The notes: generated from the letters alone by a model not told the origin. A DNA stretch of 64,000 nt from Arcicella aquatica (GCF_034928825.1 NZ_JAYFUL010000003.1:127813-191812), one strand, 5' to 3'. Shown: positions 1-11,119, counted from the stretch's first letter. Translations and numbers: made by a program.

Positions 1-3000
1 CAAGTGGAATTGAAATCTTGGTAACCCAACAATTCCTGGCATTACACCTCCCTTTTAATCGTACCAAGTGGAATTGAAATGCTATAGCAATCGCTCAACC
101 TCAAGCAAATGAATTTTCTTTTAATCGTACCAAGTGGAATTGAAATTCTAAGAATATGCAGTTTACGGCTTATGCAAATGAAGCTTTTAATCGTACCAAG
201 TGGAATTGAAATTTATATTATCAAAGCGTCGGGCGAAAGAGTTCAACTGCTTTTAATCGTACCAAGTGGAATTGAAATTTTTTGGGGAGTATTAATAAAA
301 ATGATTGATTGATTTTCTTTTAATCGTACCAAGTGGAATTGAAATATATTACTTTCAAAAACAAGTAGATATGGTGCGTTTTCTTTTAATCGTACCAAGT
401 GGAATTGAAATCCAGTGACTGGATTAATACCATTAAGTGGTTTTGACTTTTAATCGTACCAAGTGGAATTGAAATTCGTACCCTTTTGCGCACCTTATGC
501 CGTAGGTGTCTCTTTTAATCGTACCAAGTGGAATTGAAATTCGTTACGGTGGCGCCTCCGCTGTCTACCCAAAGGGACTTTTAATCGTACCAAGTGGAAT
601 TGAAATACGCCATAAATGCTTTGTAAATTTGGGTCTTAACAAACTTTTAATCGTACCAAGTGGAATTGAAATAAGCTAATTTCATTGCATCTTATTACTC
701 TGGAAATCCTTTTAATCGTACCAAGTGGAATTGAAATGCATCAAAACGTGAAATAGAGTGTTTAACGTCTGGAAGCTTTTAATCGTACCAAGTGGAATTG
801 AAATGTGTCGTATCTTACTCTACCATCCGCCCACTCCTTCTTTTAATCGTACCAAGTGGAATTGAAATAAATCTATTGGAAACATGAAAGGGTTTTCTTT
901 AAAAACTTTTAATCGTACCAAGTGGAATTGAAATTTGAATTTCTGATAGATTTCTCTGAAACTTCAAGCTTTTAATCGTACCAAGTGGAATTGAAATTAA
1001 ATCGGTACGCTAAAAGATTCTTCTGCTAAATCGCCTTTTAATCGTACCAAGTGGAATTGAAATATATTTCTGACTTTATAGCCAAAGATTAAAGACATTC
1101 TTTTAATCGTACCAAGTGGAATTGAAATTGTTGTTTTAGGGAGTAAAAATATGGGTTTAGGTGGCTTTTAATCGTACCAAGTGGAATTGAAATAGTAAAA
1201 GAATTACCGTTAGAATTTTTATCGTTTTCTTTTAATCGTACCAAGTGGAATTGAAATAATACAGCAGTTACAACAAAAATAGAATCTTTCGAGCTTTTAA
1301 TCGTACCAAGTGGAATTGAAATGAAGTAACCCCTTTCGCATCCGTAGATATTACCTCTTTTAATCGTACCAAGTGGAATTGAAATTTTGTTTTCTTTAGT
1401 TGATTTTCGGTTGTGTTGGCTACTTTTAATCGTACCAAGTGGAATTGAAATCATTAAAAGGAGTTCCTACTTGCAAAGGGTCTGAACTCTTTTAATCGTA
1501 CCAAGTGGAATTGAAATGTAATGTTTGCCATTTCAGAAGCCCATGTATTTCTGAACTTTTAATCGTACCAAGTGGAATTGAAATAACATTGCTTGCACTG
1601 TTCCCATAATGCGATAGGGCTTTTAATCGTACCAAGTGGAATTGAAATTCGACGAAGCGGGTGACTTGGAATATTCGGCGTTCTTCTTTTAATCGTACCA
1701 AGTGGAATTGAAATTTGATAATAGTGACAGTGACAATTTTAAAATAATTACTTTTAATCGTACCAAGTGGAATTGAAATGCTTGCATAAATCGATATGTT
1801 CTATGTACTGCCTGCTTTTAATCGTACCAAGTGGAATTGAAATACTACCTTGGTTTGTTTCCCAAAATTGGCACGTCCTTTTAATCGTACCAAGTGGAAT
1901 TGAAATCGATTTATAAGACTTTGCTGATGTGCCTTTTTCGACTCTTTTAATCGTACCAAGTGGAATTGAAATTTAAATACTTTTGTATAAGTATTTCGTG
2001 ACTTTATCTTTTAATCGTACCAAGTGGAATTGAAATTTTCAATGTAAAGGCTTGAATATTGTTTATTTGGCACCTTTTAATCGTACCAAGTGGAATTGAA
2101 ATTGCTGGCAAGCCTAATTTTCAACCTTCACCAGTATTCTCTTTTAATCGTACCAAGTGGAATTGAAATTAGTCGCGCGTTGCTTGCCCGTTTATCGTGG
2201 TGGCTCTTTTAATCGTACCAAGTGGAATTGAAATGTGAAAATTTCAAAGTGCATTTTGTTGGATGTTTTACGCTTTTAATCGTACCAAGTGGAATTGAAA
2301 TAGTATTCGCAAATTGACTAGTATCCAATTCAGTTAACTTTTAATCGTACCAAGTGGAATTGAAATTTTGCTGTGCAGACCATGACGAATCGTTGTTTCT
2401 CTTTTAATCGTACCAAGTGGAATTGAAATGCTAATCGCAGAATCCAAAACGCAGTTCATTATTCTTTTAATCGTACCAAGTGGAATTGAAATTTATCTTG
2501 CATCGTCTTAAAGTTTAATCCCCTCTTCTTTTAATCGTACCAAGTGGAATTGAAATGAACTAACTAAACTAATAGGGTCACCATAATTACACCTTTTAAT
2601 CGTACCAAGTGGAATTGAAATGTACACCCGTCGGGAAGCGTTTGCAGGCGCTCGCATTCTTTTAATCGTACCAAGTGGAATTGAAATTGGTAGCGCATAG
2701 GATTCTTAAACATATCCACACCGCCTTTTAATCGTACCAAGTGGAATTGAAATTGTTTTAATGGTTTATCGCTATGGTAATAATTCAAACTTTTAATCGT
2801 ACCAAGTGGAATTGAAATCGGTATTCACCCAATTGGCTAAAAGGAATACAAATCTTTTAATCGTACCAAGTGGAATTGAAATTGTACTATATCACAAAGA
2901 AAGACAGCGAAACAGGTAAACTTTTAATCGTACCAAGTGGAATTGAAATAACGGTAGGGCAACGCCTTTTAATCGCTCTCAATCGGGCTTTTAATCGTAC

Positions 3001-6000
3001 CAAGTGGAATTGAAATGAGACAATTCTAATAAAACAGCAAATAATCAATTAAACTTTTAATCGTACCAAGTGGAATTGAAATGACAAATGGAAGCGGTAT
3101 ATATTTGGCTGTTTATAAAACTTTTAATCGTACCAAGTGGAATTGAAATAAGATGGCGCCAGGCACTTGCAAAGCTTCGTTTCTGACTTTTAATCGTACC
3201 AAGTGGAATTGAAATTAATTGAAGCCGATTGGTCACTCCTGATTAATTGCACTTTTAATCGTACCAAGTGGAATTGAAATATTCCGGCTTTTATGGCAAT
3301 GAGCCAGCGGCTTGGCTTTTAATCGTACCAAGTGGAATTGAAATGAATTTACCTCGACAGTGCCATCAGGACACTCATCTTTTAATCGTACCAAGTGGAA
3401 TTGAAATCCTTACAAAGTGACTTGCTCGTTTGCAAGCTTTCTCTTTTAATCGTACCAAGTGGAATTGAAATTCCAGATGTCGTTACTTTTCAATTTCAGC
3501 GAGTCACTTTTAATCGTACCAAGTGGAATTGAAATAGATATTGGGCAATTTATAAGCTTTCTGATAATTACTTTTAATCGTACCAAGTGGAATTGAAATA
3601 CAGGAAGCGGTAAGCGTCCTGTATTTTTCTTTGTCTTTTAATCGTACCAAGTGGAATTGAAATGAAACAAAATCGGAAAAAGAATTAGCAAAAATTAGGC
3701 TTTTAATCGTACCAAGTGGAATTGAAATATTAATTTTCAGCAGTTTATCATTATTTTCAGAATCACTTTTAATCGTACCAAGTGGAATTGAAATTCGTAT
3801 TTCTGTTCCTGAATCGCTTTTGGGGCTTCACTTTTAATCGTACCAAGTGGAATTGAAATATTCTATTCATGTCCTTAGAAGAAACGACCCTCCCACTTTT
3901 AATCGTACCAAGTGGAATTGAAATAAATCACCGAGTAAACGGAGCTTTAATCTTACCTTTTTCTTTTAATCGTACCAAGTGGAATTGAAATAGCAGAATA
4001 TGCACAGTCGTACCAAGTGGAATTGAAATATTGATGAATAAAGCGGCAAGGAAAGAAGACTTAGATCTTTTAATCGTACCAAGTGGAATTGAAATAGGGT
4101 GTAACTATACTCGTAACACTTCCTGTTCGCTTTTAATCGTACCAAGTGGAATTGAAATGTCAATGAAGTTCCAAACCACAACATCATAGAGCCCTTTTAA
4201 TCGTACCAAGTGGAATTGAAATTTAGTCTTTTCCAGTTATTTCAAATGATAAATTGATCTTTTAATCGTACCAAGTGGAATTGAAATGGAATTTGCACAC
4301 GTCGTACAGTCATATCTTGACTAGTCTTTTAATCGTACCAAGTGGAATTGAAATCTTCGAGTCAATTTGTTAAAGACTAATGTTGGAGCACTTTTAATCG
4401 TACCAAGTGGAATTGAAATGAAGGTATTATTATGCGGAAAATTTTTCCAGTTGGTGGCTTTTAATCGTACCAAGTGGAATTGAAATAAAAAGCATGCGGC
4501 TTCTCGTGCTATTCACGAAAACGGCTTTTAATCGTACCAAGTGGAATTGAAATTCCGCAGGAACAAAGCCATTTAGCCAAGTAGTTGTACTTTTAATCGT
4601 ACCAAGTGGAATTGAAATCTAGCTCCACCAGCTTCCTAGCCATAATCCTACACGACTTTTAATCGTACCAAGTGGAATTGAAATATGGGAAGGAATCTAG
4701 CACTATGGAGAGAGATTCGCCTTTTAATCGTACCAAGTGGAATTGAAATTTAATCAATTCTAATCAAATGGAACAAATTCAAATCCTTTTAATCGTACCA
4801 AGTGGAATTGAAATCTATCCGTAATATCAGCAGATGATGCCCAACCAAACCCTTTTAATCGTACCAAGTGGAATTGAAATTTAATTGTTATTGGTGGTTT
4901 CTCACTTCGGCAAATCTTTTAATCGTACCAAGTGGAATTGAAATACACCTGGCAAAGCTCGCATCGATTGGATATCGTATCTTTTAATCGTACCAAGTGG
5001 AATTGAAATCGGTATTTGACAGTAGAGGTATTTGTCAGGTCTGGACTTTTAATCGTACCAAGTGGAATTGAAATTTTTGTAGGCTACTTTCAGCAGCCGA
5101 AAGTTTCCCAACTTTTAATCGTACCAAGTGGAATTGAAATTTGTTAAATACAAACCTTGCCATACCTCCGTGTTACTTTTAATCGTACCAAGTGGAATTG
5201 AAATGCAATCTCTTTAGTAGTGTATGGCTTTTTTAGCGTACTTTTAATCGTACCAAGTGGAATTGAAATTTGTAATTCCCTTCCGAATCAATGAACTTAA
5301 TTTTACTTTTAATCGTACCAAGTGGAATTGAAATGCGCTCAATAATCGGTACATATATGACCCACCATTCTTTTAATCGTACCAAGTGGAATTGAAATGA
5401 ACCTTCCTGAATAGCACGTTTTACAAAGTCATTTTAATCGTACCAAGTGGAATTGAAATGGTTCTGCATTTACTCTTTTACTGAATTCTCTGTCAACTTT
5501 TAATCGTACCAAGTGGAATTGAAATCCATCTGCACCTAAAAGGATTCGATTAACAAGTACTGCTTTTAATCGTACCAAGTGGAATTGAAATGAGTCTACC
5601 TCTACAGTGCCATCAGGACACTCATACTTTTAATCGTACCAAGTGGAATTGAAATCTAGAGGATGACTCTCCCGAAACACGCAATGAAGCTCTTTTAATC
5701 GTACCAAGTGGAATTGAAATAACGTTATCGACAAACACTTCTTCGATAAAAGTTTTTGTCTTTTAATCGTACCAAGTGGAATTGAAATGTTCGTCGGGTG
5801 CAATCATTAAGGTTTTTTTATTATCTTTTAATCGTAGCAAGTGGAATTGAAATCTTCGTTATAAACCTTTGGTACATCATCTTCAAATACTTTTAATCGT
5901 ACCAAGTGGAATTGAAATGTTACTGACTCTTCAAATGTTTTTTCTTGTGCTTCCACTTTTAATCGTACCAAGTGGAATTGAAATAGACATAGAAAGCACT

Positions 6001-8209
6001 TCTAAAAACGAAAGTACTTCTTTTAATCGTACCAAGTGGAATTGAAATAGACATAGAAAGCACTTCTAAAAACGAAAGTACTTCTGTTTTAATCGTACCA
6101 AGTGGAATTGAAATCCACTTGACTACACTAACCGAGCTATGTTACTTACTTTTAATCGTACCAAGTGGAATTGAAATGCCCAGAAAAGGCTCGGTTTGTC
6201 CCAAATTTCTAAGCGTCTTTTAATCGTACCAAGTGGAATTGAAATTACGACCCGTCGTTTGCCATATAGACGGTGTACACTTTTAATCGTACCAAGTGGA
6301 ATTGAAATGTACCTACCAACACACAACCGCATTCGCCTTTTAATTCCTTTTAATCGTACCAAGTGGAATTGAAATTTTTTTCGGGTACGAAACGGGTGCA
6401 ACATTATCCTACTTTTAATCGTACCAAGTGGAATTGAAATTAGGTTCGGCACCGTCGCAAATAACCTCTAAGCTTTCTTTTAATCGTACCAAGTGGAATT
6501 GAAATACCGAAATTCTAGTAATAGAAATCCAATCTACTACACTTTTAATCGTACCAAGTGGAATTGAAATTAAGTTCGTGTATCTGTCAATACATCTGCC
6601 ACATACCTTTTAATCGTACCAAGTGGAATTGAAATGATTGTCTTAGTGGCTTGGCACTTAGCTTTAACTTACTCTTTTAATCGTACCAAGTGGAATTGAA
6701 ATCGGATGCCAATGTATTATATATATCCGTTTTGGATGCTTTTAATCGTACCAAGTGGAATTGAAATATTGGAGAAAGAATACGAGAATTACGAGACAAA
6801 AAACTTTTAATCGTACCAAGTGGAATTGAAATATAAGACTAACAATATCGGCGTGTAGTTCTTTGTTTTCTTTTAATCGTACCAAGTGGAATTGAAATTT
6901 TACTAGAGCGTAATCCTTCGATTTTGTTAAGTCTTTTAATCGTACCAAGTGGAATTGAAATTCGCCTGTTACCTGTCCCGTCACATAGATTTTATCAGTA
7001 CTTTTAATCGTACCAAGTGGAATTGAAATTCGCCTGTTACCTGTCCCGTCACATAGATTTTATCAGTACTTTTAATCGTACCAAGTGGAATTGAAATAAA
7101 TCTCAACACGGTAATAGGCAATTGTATCAATCCTATCTTTTAATCGTACCAAGTGGAATTGAAATCTTCAGGCACAGCTTGTATTGCTGAATTCTGAAAT
7201 GCTTTTAATCGTACCAAGTGGAATTGAAATCTTCTAAAGCTGCTATGGAACTTGCCCTTAATATCATCTTTTAATCGTACCAAGTGGAATTGAAATCAAA
7301 CAGTAACAAGAACATACGGTTATTATTTAGACTTTTAATCGTACCAAGTGGAATTGAAATGTTCCACTAAAAAGGTTACTGTCTTGTCTGCATACTGCTT
7401 TTAATCGTACTAAGTGGAATTGAAATCACGTAGGGTCATAAATGGTAAGTTTTCTTTGAGCCTTTTAATCGTACCAAGTGGAATTGAAATATAGTCGCTT
7501 AAATCTTCAATGTCAACATTCAGAATCTTTTAATCGTACCAAGTGGAATTGAAATCTGGTGGTAGTGCTGCTGGAGGTCACTGGGATGATGATCTTTTAA
7601 TCGTACCAAGTGGAATTGAAATATACCTATTTTGGTTTCAGACCCTAACATATTGCCTAACTTTTAATCGTACCAAGTGGAATTGAAATGATTACCATCC
7701 TCGTTTTCATACCGCAATCCTCTACTTTTAATCGTACCAAGTGGAATTGAAATCTGCAAAGTATAATTTCTTCAAATCTATTATCCTTCTTTTAATCGTA
7801 CCAAGTGGAATTGAAATACTGTGAAAGGTCTATTGCTGGTTGAAGCGGTATATCTTTTAATCGTACCAAGTGGAATTGAAATTGTCTTCAAAATAGTTGA
7901 ATCCAATAAACATTTCTTCACTTTTAATCGTACCAAGTGGAATTGAAATTGTTATTATGTTTAAGTACACAAAGATAAGTGTTTCTTTTAATCGTACCAA
8001 GTGGAATTGAAATGCTCCTTAGTGTGTGCATCCTGAGCGATGGTAATAGCTTTTAATCGTACCAAGTGGAATTGAAATTTATCTTTGTAATGCCTAATCT
8101 TACTGAACATTACCTTTTAATCGTACCAAGTGGAATTGAAATGCCGATTTTGATATCGATTTTTCATGGGATAAACGGAACTTATAATCGCACCAAAAGG
8201 GATTGAAAT
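1..8209 (+). CRISPR. CRISPR array 1, about 127 repeats, cut by the window edge
   Basis: A 29-base repeat that starts CTTTTAATCG, continues TACCAAGTGG and ends AATTGAAAT recurs every 63-68 bases. By hand count there are about 127 copies and 126 spacers, mostly 34-39 bases long. The first copy is cut by the window edge, so the array continues to the left. The last copy (8181-8209) is degenerate (CTTATAATCG, CACCAAAAGG, GATTGAAAT), which marks the leader-distal end. The array is therefore read on the + strand with its leader outside the window. The 3' end ATTGAAAT would give the 8-base 5' handle of Cas6-cleaved crRNAs in class 1 (type I or III) systems; the subtype cannot be assigned without cas genes. 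Variant copies include A for the first base at 5431, G at 6086, an internal G at 5835-5863 and T at 7398-7426. One copy (4008-4029) is truncated. Confidence 0.99.
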
Positions 8210-8294
8210 AAGGAGCTAAACTTAATCGTTATTTTATGGCTGAGATTTAATTCTGATTGTATTAAGGATATAACAGAAGCCTTTTATGCGATAT

Positions 8295-8302
8295 TAATTT
8301 TG
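8295..8302 (+). promoter_or_regulatory. Candidate -7 element for the secreted protein gene
   Basis: TAATTTTG fits the Bacteroidota -7 consensus TAnnTTTG. No TTG lies 19-20 bases upstream, so it is only half a promoter match. It would give a 5' leader of about 70 bases before the ATG at 8377. Confidence 0.35.
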
Positions 8303-8376
8303 CTCAAAATCTCTTCAAAATTTGCATGTTTTACTTTTCTGTGCCTTCTTGCGTGAAATCACAAAATTCCCATAAA

Positions 8377-9333
8377 ATGAAAACTAAGTTGTTATTTTTT
8401 TTTATCTCTCTAACTTTTTGTTTTACTACTTTAGCCCAAAAGAAAAAACCTGCTAAGAAGGCTCCTCCTGTCAAAGTTTCAAAAATTGATTCTACTGAGC
8501 TACTTAATAAAAATCCTCTAAAGGTGGGTGTTCAACAAGCAAATGATGTTGTCGAGGCTAGTCTAACTGGCAAGGATTTAACAGCTAATCAAAATGGAGA
8601 AAAACGTTTTTATGATTCTTATAAATTATTGCTTCATGCGGGTGAAGAGCTTTTTTTAGAACATTCTTCTTCAAATTTTAGAGTGATGCTTAGCTTGAAA
8701 ACACCTGCTAAGGATAAACAGGAGCTTAGCTACGATTCTCAACCTTTTAATGGAAATAGTATTAATAAATTCCATTATGTTGTGCCTGTTACTGGGACAT
8801 ATACTTTGTTGGCTACTTCAATGGATGCTGGACAAACTGGGAGGTATAAAATTACAAAAACGATAACAACGCCTTCGGTAATAGAAGCTGGACTAGACCA
8901 GAGTTTTGCTAATCAATTTAAAGCTCTTGAGAAATCTAAGAAGGTGAACTTTAAAAATATTACTGGCGAAAAAATTAAAAAGGATAAAAAGGAGGAGAAG
9001 AAAGATAAAAGTGCTGGACTAGAAAGCTTTAAAACATCTTTTGAATTGGTAGCTGGGAAGTCTGCTTTTATTTTTCAAGATAATGGGGGACAAACCGCTA
9101 ATTATAAAAGTATTTTGCTAGAAAGTGAGAATGAAGCAGATGTAAAGGCTTATTTTGAAACATTAAAAAAACAATTGCAAGTACTTACTAGAAACTGGAC
9201 AGAACAAAGTAATACTGATGTTAACTATAGTTCTTCGACGGATGCTGATTTTATTACCTTGAAAATCAATACGATTCCTCCTCTAAAGAAAAAACAAAAG
9301 CAACTTTATCAAGTAGAGTTCGTTTATAATTAA
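8377..9333 (+). CDS. Exported protein of unknown function, possible PPC-like domain
   Basis: I do not recognise the family. The ATG at 8377 is chosen because it gives a clean signal peptide (MKTKLLFFFISLTFCFTTLAQ) cut before a Lys-rich stretch; an ORF start 51 bases upstream would only add a hydrophilic tail in front of it. The mature protein is about 297 residues. Its middle (roughly residues 45-160) carries alternating strands and the pattern GTYTLLATS...GRYKITKT, as seen in small beta-sandwich modules such as the bacterial pre-peptidase C-terminal (PPC) fold; this is inference from pattern only. A Lys/Glu-rich linker near residue 195 precedes a second alpha/beta part. It is the first gene after the CRISPR array and stands alone, closed by its own terminator. 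Periplasmic or secreted location is likely. Confidence 0.7.
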   Translation: MKTKLLFFFISLTFCFTTLAQKKKPAKKAPPVKVSKIDSTELLNKNPLKVGVQQANDVVEASLTGKDLTANQNGEKRFYDSYKLLLHAGEELFLEHSSSNFRVMLSLKTPAKDKQELSYDSQPFNGNSINKFHYVVPVTGTYTLLATSMDAGQTGRYKITKTITTPSVIEAGLDQSFANQFKALEKSKKVNFKNITGEKIKKDKKEEKKDKSAGLESFKTSFELVAGKSAFIFQDNGGQTANYKSILLESENEADVKAYFETLKKQLQVLTRNWTEQSNTDVNYSSSTDADFITLKINTIPPLKKKQKQLYQVEFVYN

Positions 9334-9367
9334 AGAGGAGTAATATTATCTTCAAAGAAATTAAAAT

Positions 9368-9404
9368 AGATGGCATGGCTCACTAAGTCATGCCATCTGT
9401 TTTA
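9368..9404 (+). terminator. Hairpin terminator after the exported protein
   Basis: The perfect 10-bp arms AGATGGCATG and CATGCCATCT (9368-9377, 9389-9398) are followed by GTTTTAAA. It lies 35 bases after the stop codon at 9333 and before the next gene on the same strand, so it separates two transcription units. Confidence 0.75.
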
Positions 9405-9449
9405 AAAATGATTGCTCGTTTAATTTATAACCTTTAGAATAAAAAAAAT

Positions 9450-10292
9450 ATGCAAATAGCTTTGATTACAGGTGCAAATTCTGGTATTGGGTTAGCTACA
9501 GCAAAGGCTTTGGCTATTGACAAATTTGAATTGATTTTGCTAGTTAGAAGTCACGAGAAAGCAATGGCTACGGAATCTGAAATTTTAAAAGTTGCGCCCA
9601 CAACTAAAATGACTTTTATTATTGCTGATTTAATAGATTTAGCTTCTGTTAAAAAAGCTACAGATGAGATTAAAACAAAATATACTATAATCGACCGCTT
9701 GATTAATAATGCTGGATATTCACCTGTGGGAATTTCTTTTACGAAAGATGGATATGAAAAATCTTTTGTGGCAAATCATTTAGGGCATTTTGTATTGACG
9801 ATGAATTTGATTAATTTATTGAAGAAATCAAAAGAAAGTAGGGTGATTAATCTTTCTTCTGCGGCGCATGCTTTGGGAAAAGTAACGCGTCTTTTCGAGA
9901 AAAATAATACAAAATTATCGGATATGGGTGCTTATGGTGATGGTAAACTAGCCAACATTTTGTTTACCAAAGGTCTTGCTAAGTATTATAAAGATTCTTC
10001 AATTACTGCTTATAGTGTGCATCCGGGAGTAGTAAAGTCAAATTTTGGAAGCGATATGAATGGCTTACTAAAAATAGGTTTTGCGCTAGCTCGTCCATTC
10101 ATGATTTCTGTTGAAAAAGGTGCGGCTACTTCTATCTATTTGGCTACTACAGATATTCAGGATTTAAGATTCAGAAATGGGTATTATTTTACAAAATCAA
10201 AACCAGCTTCGACCTTCAATAGTGGTATCACTCCAGAAAGTGTTGAATGGTGTTGGGAAAAAAGTTTAGAAGCAACAAAGGCGTTTATTTAG
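9450..10292 (+). CDS. Short-chain dehydrogenase/reductase (retinol-dehydrogenase-like)
   Basis: This is a 280-residue classical-type SDR. The dinucleotide-binding motif TGANSGIG is at residues 7-14, NNAG at 86-89, the catalytic serine in NLSSAA near 136, and YxxxK as Tyr162 and Lys166. The insertion between the Ser and Tyr motifs (about 25 residues) and the substrate-side region resemble the WWOX/retinol dehydrogenase subgroup, which usually prefers NADP(H). The substrate cannot be read from the sequence. The gene is monocistronic and converges on the SDR gene on the other strand; the two SDRs are distant in sequence, so this is not a recent duplication. It acts in the cytoplasm. Confidence 0.9.
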   Translation: MQIALITGANSGIGLATAKALAIDKFELILLVRSHEKAMATESEILKVAPTTKMTFIIADLIDLASVKKATDEIKTKYTIIDRLINNAGYSPVGISFTKDGYEKSFVANHLGHFVLTMNLINLLKKSKESRVINLSSAAHALGKVTRLFEKNNTKLSDMGAYGDGKLANILFTKGLAKYYKDSSITAYSVHPGVVKSNFGSDMNGLLKIGFALARPFMISVEKGAATSIYLATTDIQDLRFRNGYYFTKSKPASTFNSGITPESVEWCWEKSLEATKAFI

Positions 10293-10295
10293 TTT

Positions 10296-10370
10296 GGTGT
10301 TAGTGAATTGTAATTGAGAGGATGCTTATTCTAAAAAAAATCACTCATTCACAATTCACTAACTCACCAT
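10296..10370. terminator. Imperfect long inverted repeat between convergent SDR genes
   Basis: The left arm, near 10296-10323 (GGTGTTAGTGAATTG...), pairs imperfectly with the right arm at about 10342-10370 (...CAATTCACTAACTCACC), around a short run of A residues that would read as U on the other strand. It fills the 82-base gap between two convergent genes and probably ends both transcripts. The right arm contains the CACT/ACTCAC words that recur in other gaps of this window. Confidence 0.6.
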
Positions 10371-10374
10371 TAAA

Positions 10375-11085
10375 TTAAGCAGGCATTGTAGGACGAACCT
10401 CTATTTTACTAGGTAGCGTTCTTGCAGGCATTTTGATTAAATCTGCTACAATTTGTCCAATATCTTCTGGTTGAATTTTCCAAGCATCTTTTTCTGAAGG
10501 AACATGTCCGTTAAAATGGGTAGCTACTGACCCTGGCATGATGGTTGTAACTTTAATGCCATCTTTTCTTAAATCCATCATAATGGCTTGAGAAAAACCT
10601 ACTACGCCAAATTTACTAGCATTGTATGCCCCACCATTTGCGAAAAAGTTGGTACCTGCCAAACTAGAAATCGTAATAAAATATCCTTGAGTTTCTTTCA
10701 ATGCAGTGTAAGCAGCCTTAATACTATTGAAAGTTCCCGTTAAATTAATGTCAATGGTTTCCTGCCATTGTTCAGCCGTAAGGTCTTGGATAGGAGCGAA
10801 GTGACCCACCCCTGCATTGGCAATAACATAATCAAGTCTACCCCAAGTAGCAATAATGGTATCAACAGCACTTTGTTGTGAAGCTAAATTTCTTACATCA
10901 GATTCAATACCAATTGCAAAACCTTCTTTGATTTTATTTAATGCTGTAGCCGCTTCGTCTGCACTACTTTGTGTACGACTTGTGATTGCTACTTTAATGC
11001 CATCTTTAATTAGGGCTTCCGCAACGCCGTAGCCTATTCCTTTTGAGCCTCCTGTGATAAGAGCTGTTTTGATAATGTTTGTCAT
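10375..11085 (-). CDS. Short-chain dehydrogenase/reductase (FabG/sepiapterin-reductase-like)
   Basis: This 236-residue SDR has the cofactor motif TGGSKGIG at residues 11-18, ANAG at 89-92, the catalytic serine in ISSLAG at 140-141, and YNASK with Tyr154 and Lys158. All four key residues of a working classical SDR are present. The length is typical of 3-oxoacyl-reductase-like and ketone-reducing SDRs. The tail GSVATHFNGH is the loop that closes on the cofactor. The substrate is unknown. The gene is transcribed away from the amino-acid permease downstream, with a strong terminator-like hairpin (11125-11170) separating the two. Confidence 0.9.
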   Translation of the reverse strand: MTNIIKTALITGGSKGIGYGVAEALIKDGIKVAITSRTQSSADEAATALNKIKEGFAIGIESDVRNLASQQSAVDTIIATWGRLDYVIANAGVGHFAPIQDLTAEQWQETIDINLTGTFNSIKAAYTALKETQGYFITISSLAGTNFFANGGAYNASKFGVVGFSQAIMMDLRKDGIKVTTIMPGSVATHFNGHVPSEKDAWKIQPEDIGQIVADLIKMPARTLPSKIEVRPTMPA

Positions 11086-11119
11086 TGATTTAAAAAATAA
11101 GTTTGTTTCAGTAATTATG

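Noticed and set aside
109..6984. Many short open frames inside array 1 encoding repeated peptides such as LLIVPSGIEI, ISIPLGTIK and FQFHLVRLK
   Set aside because: They are translations of the CRISPR repeat in different frames; each stops at random within spacers and none has a start signal.
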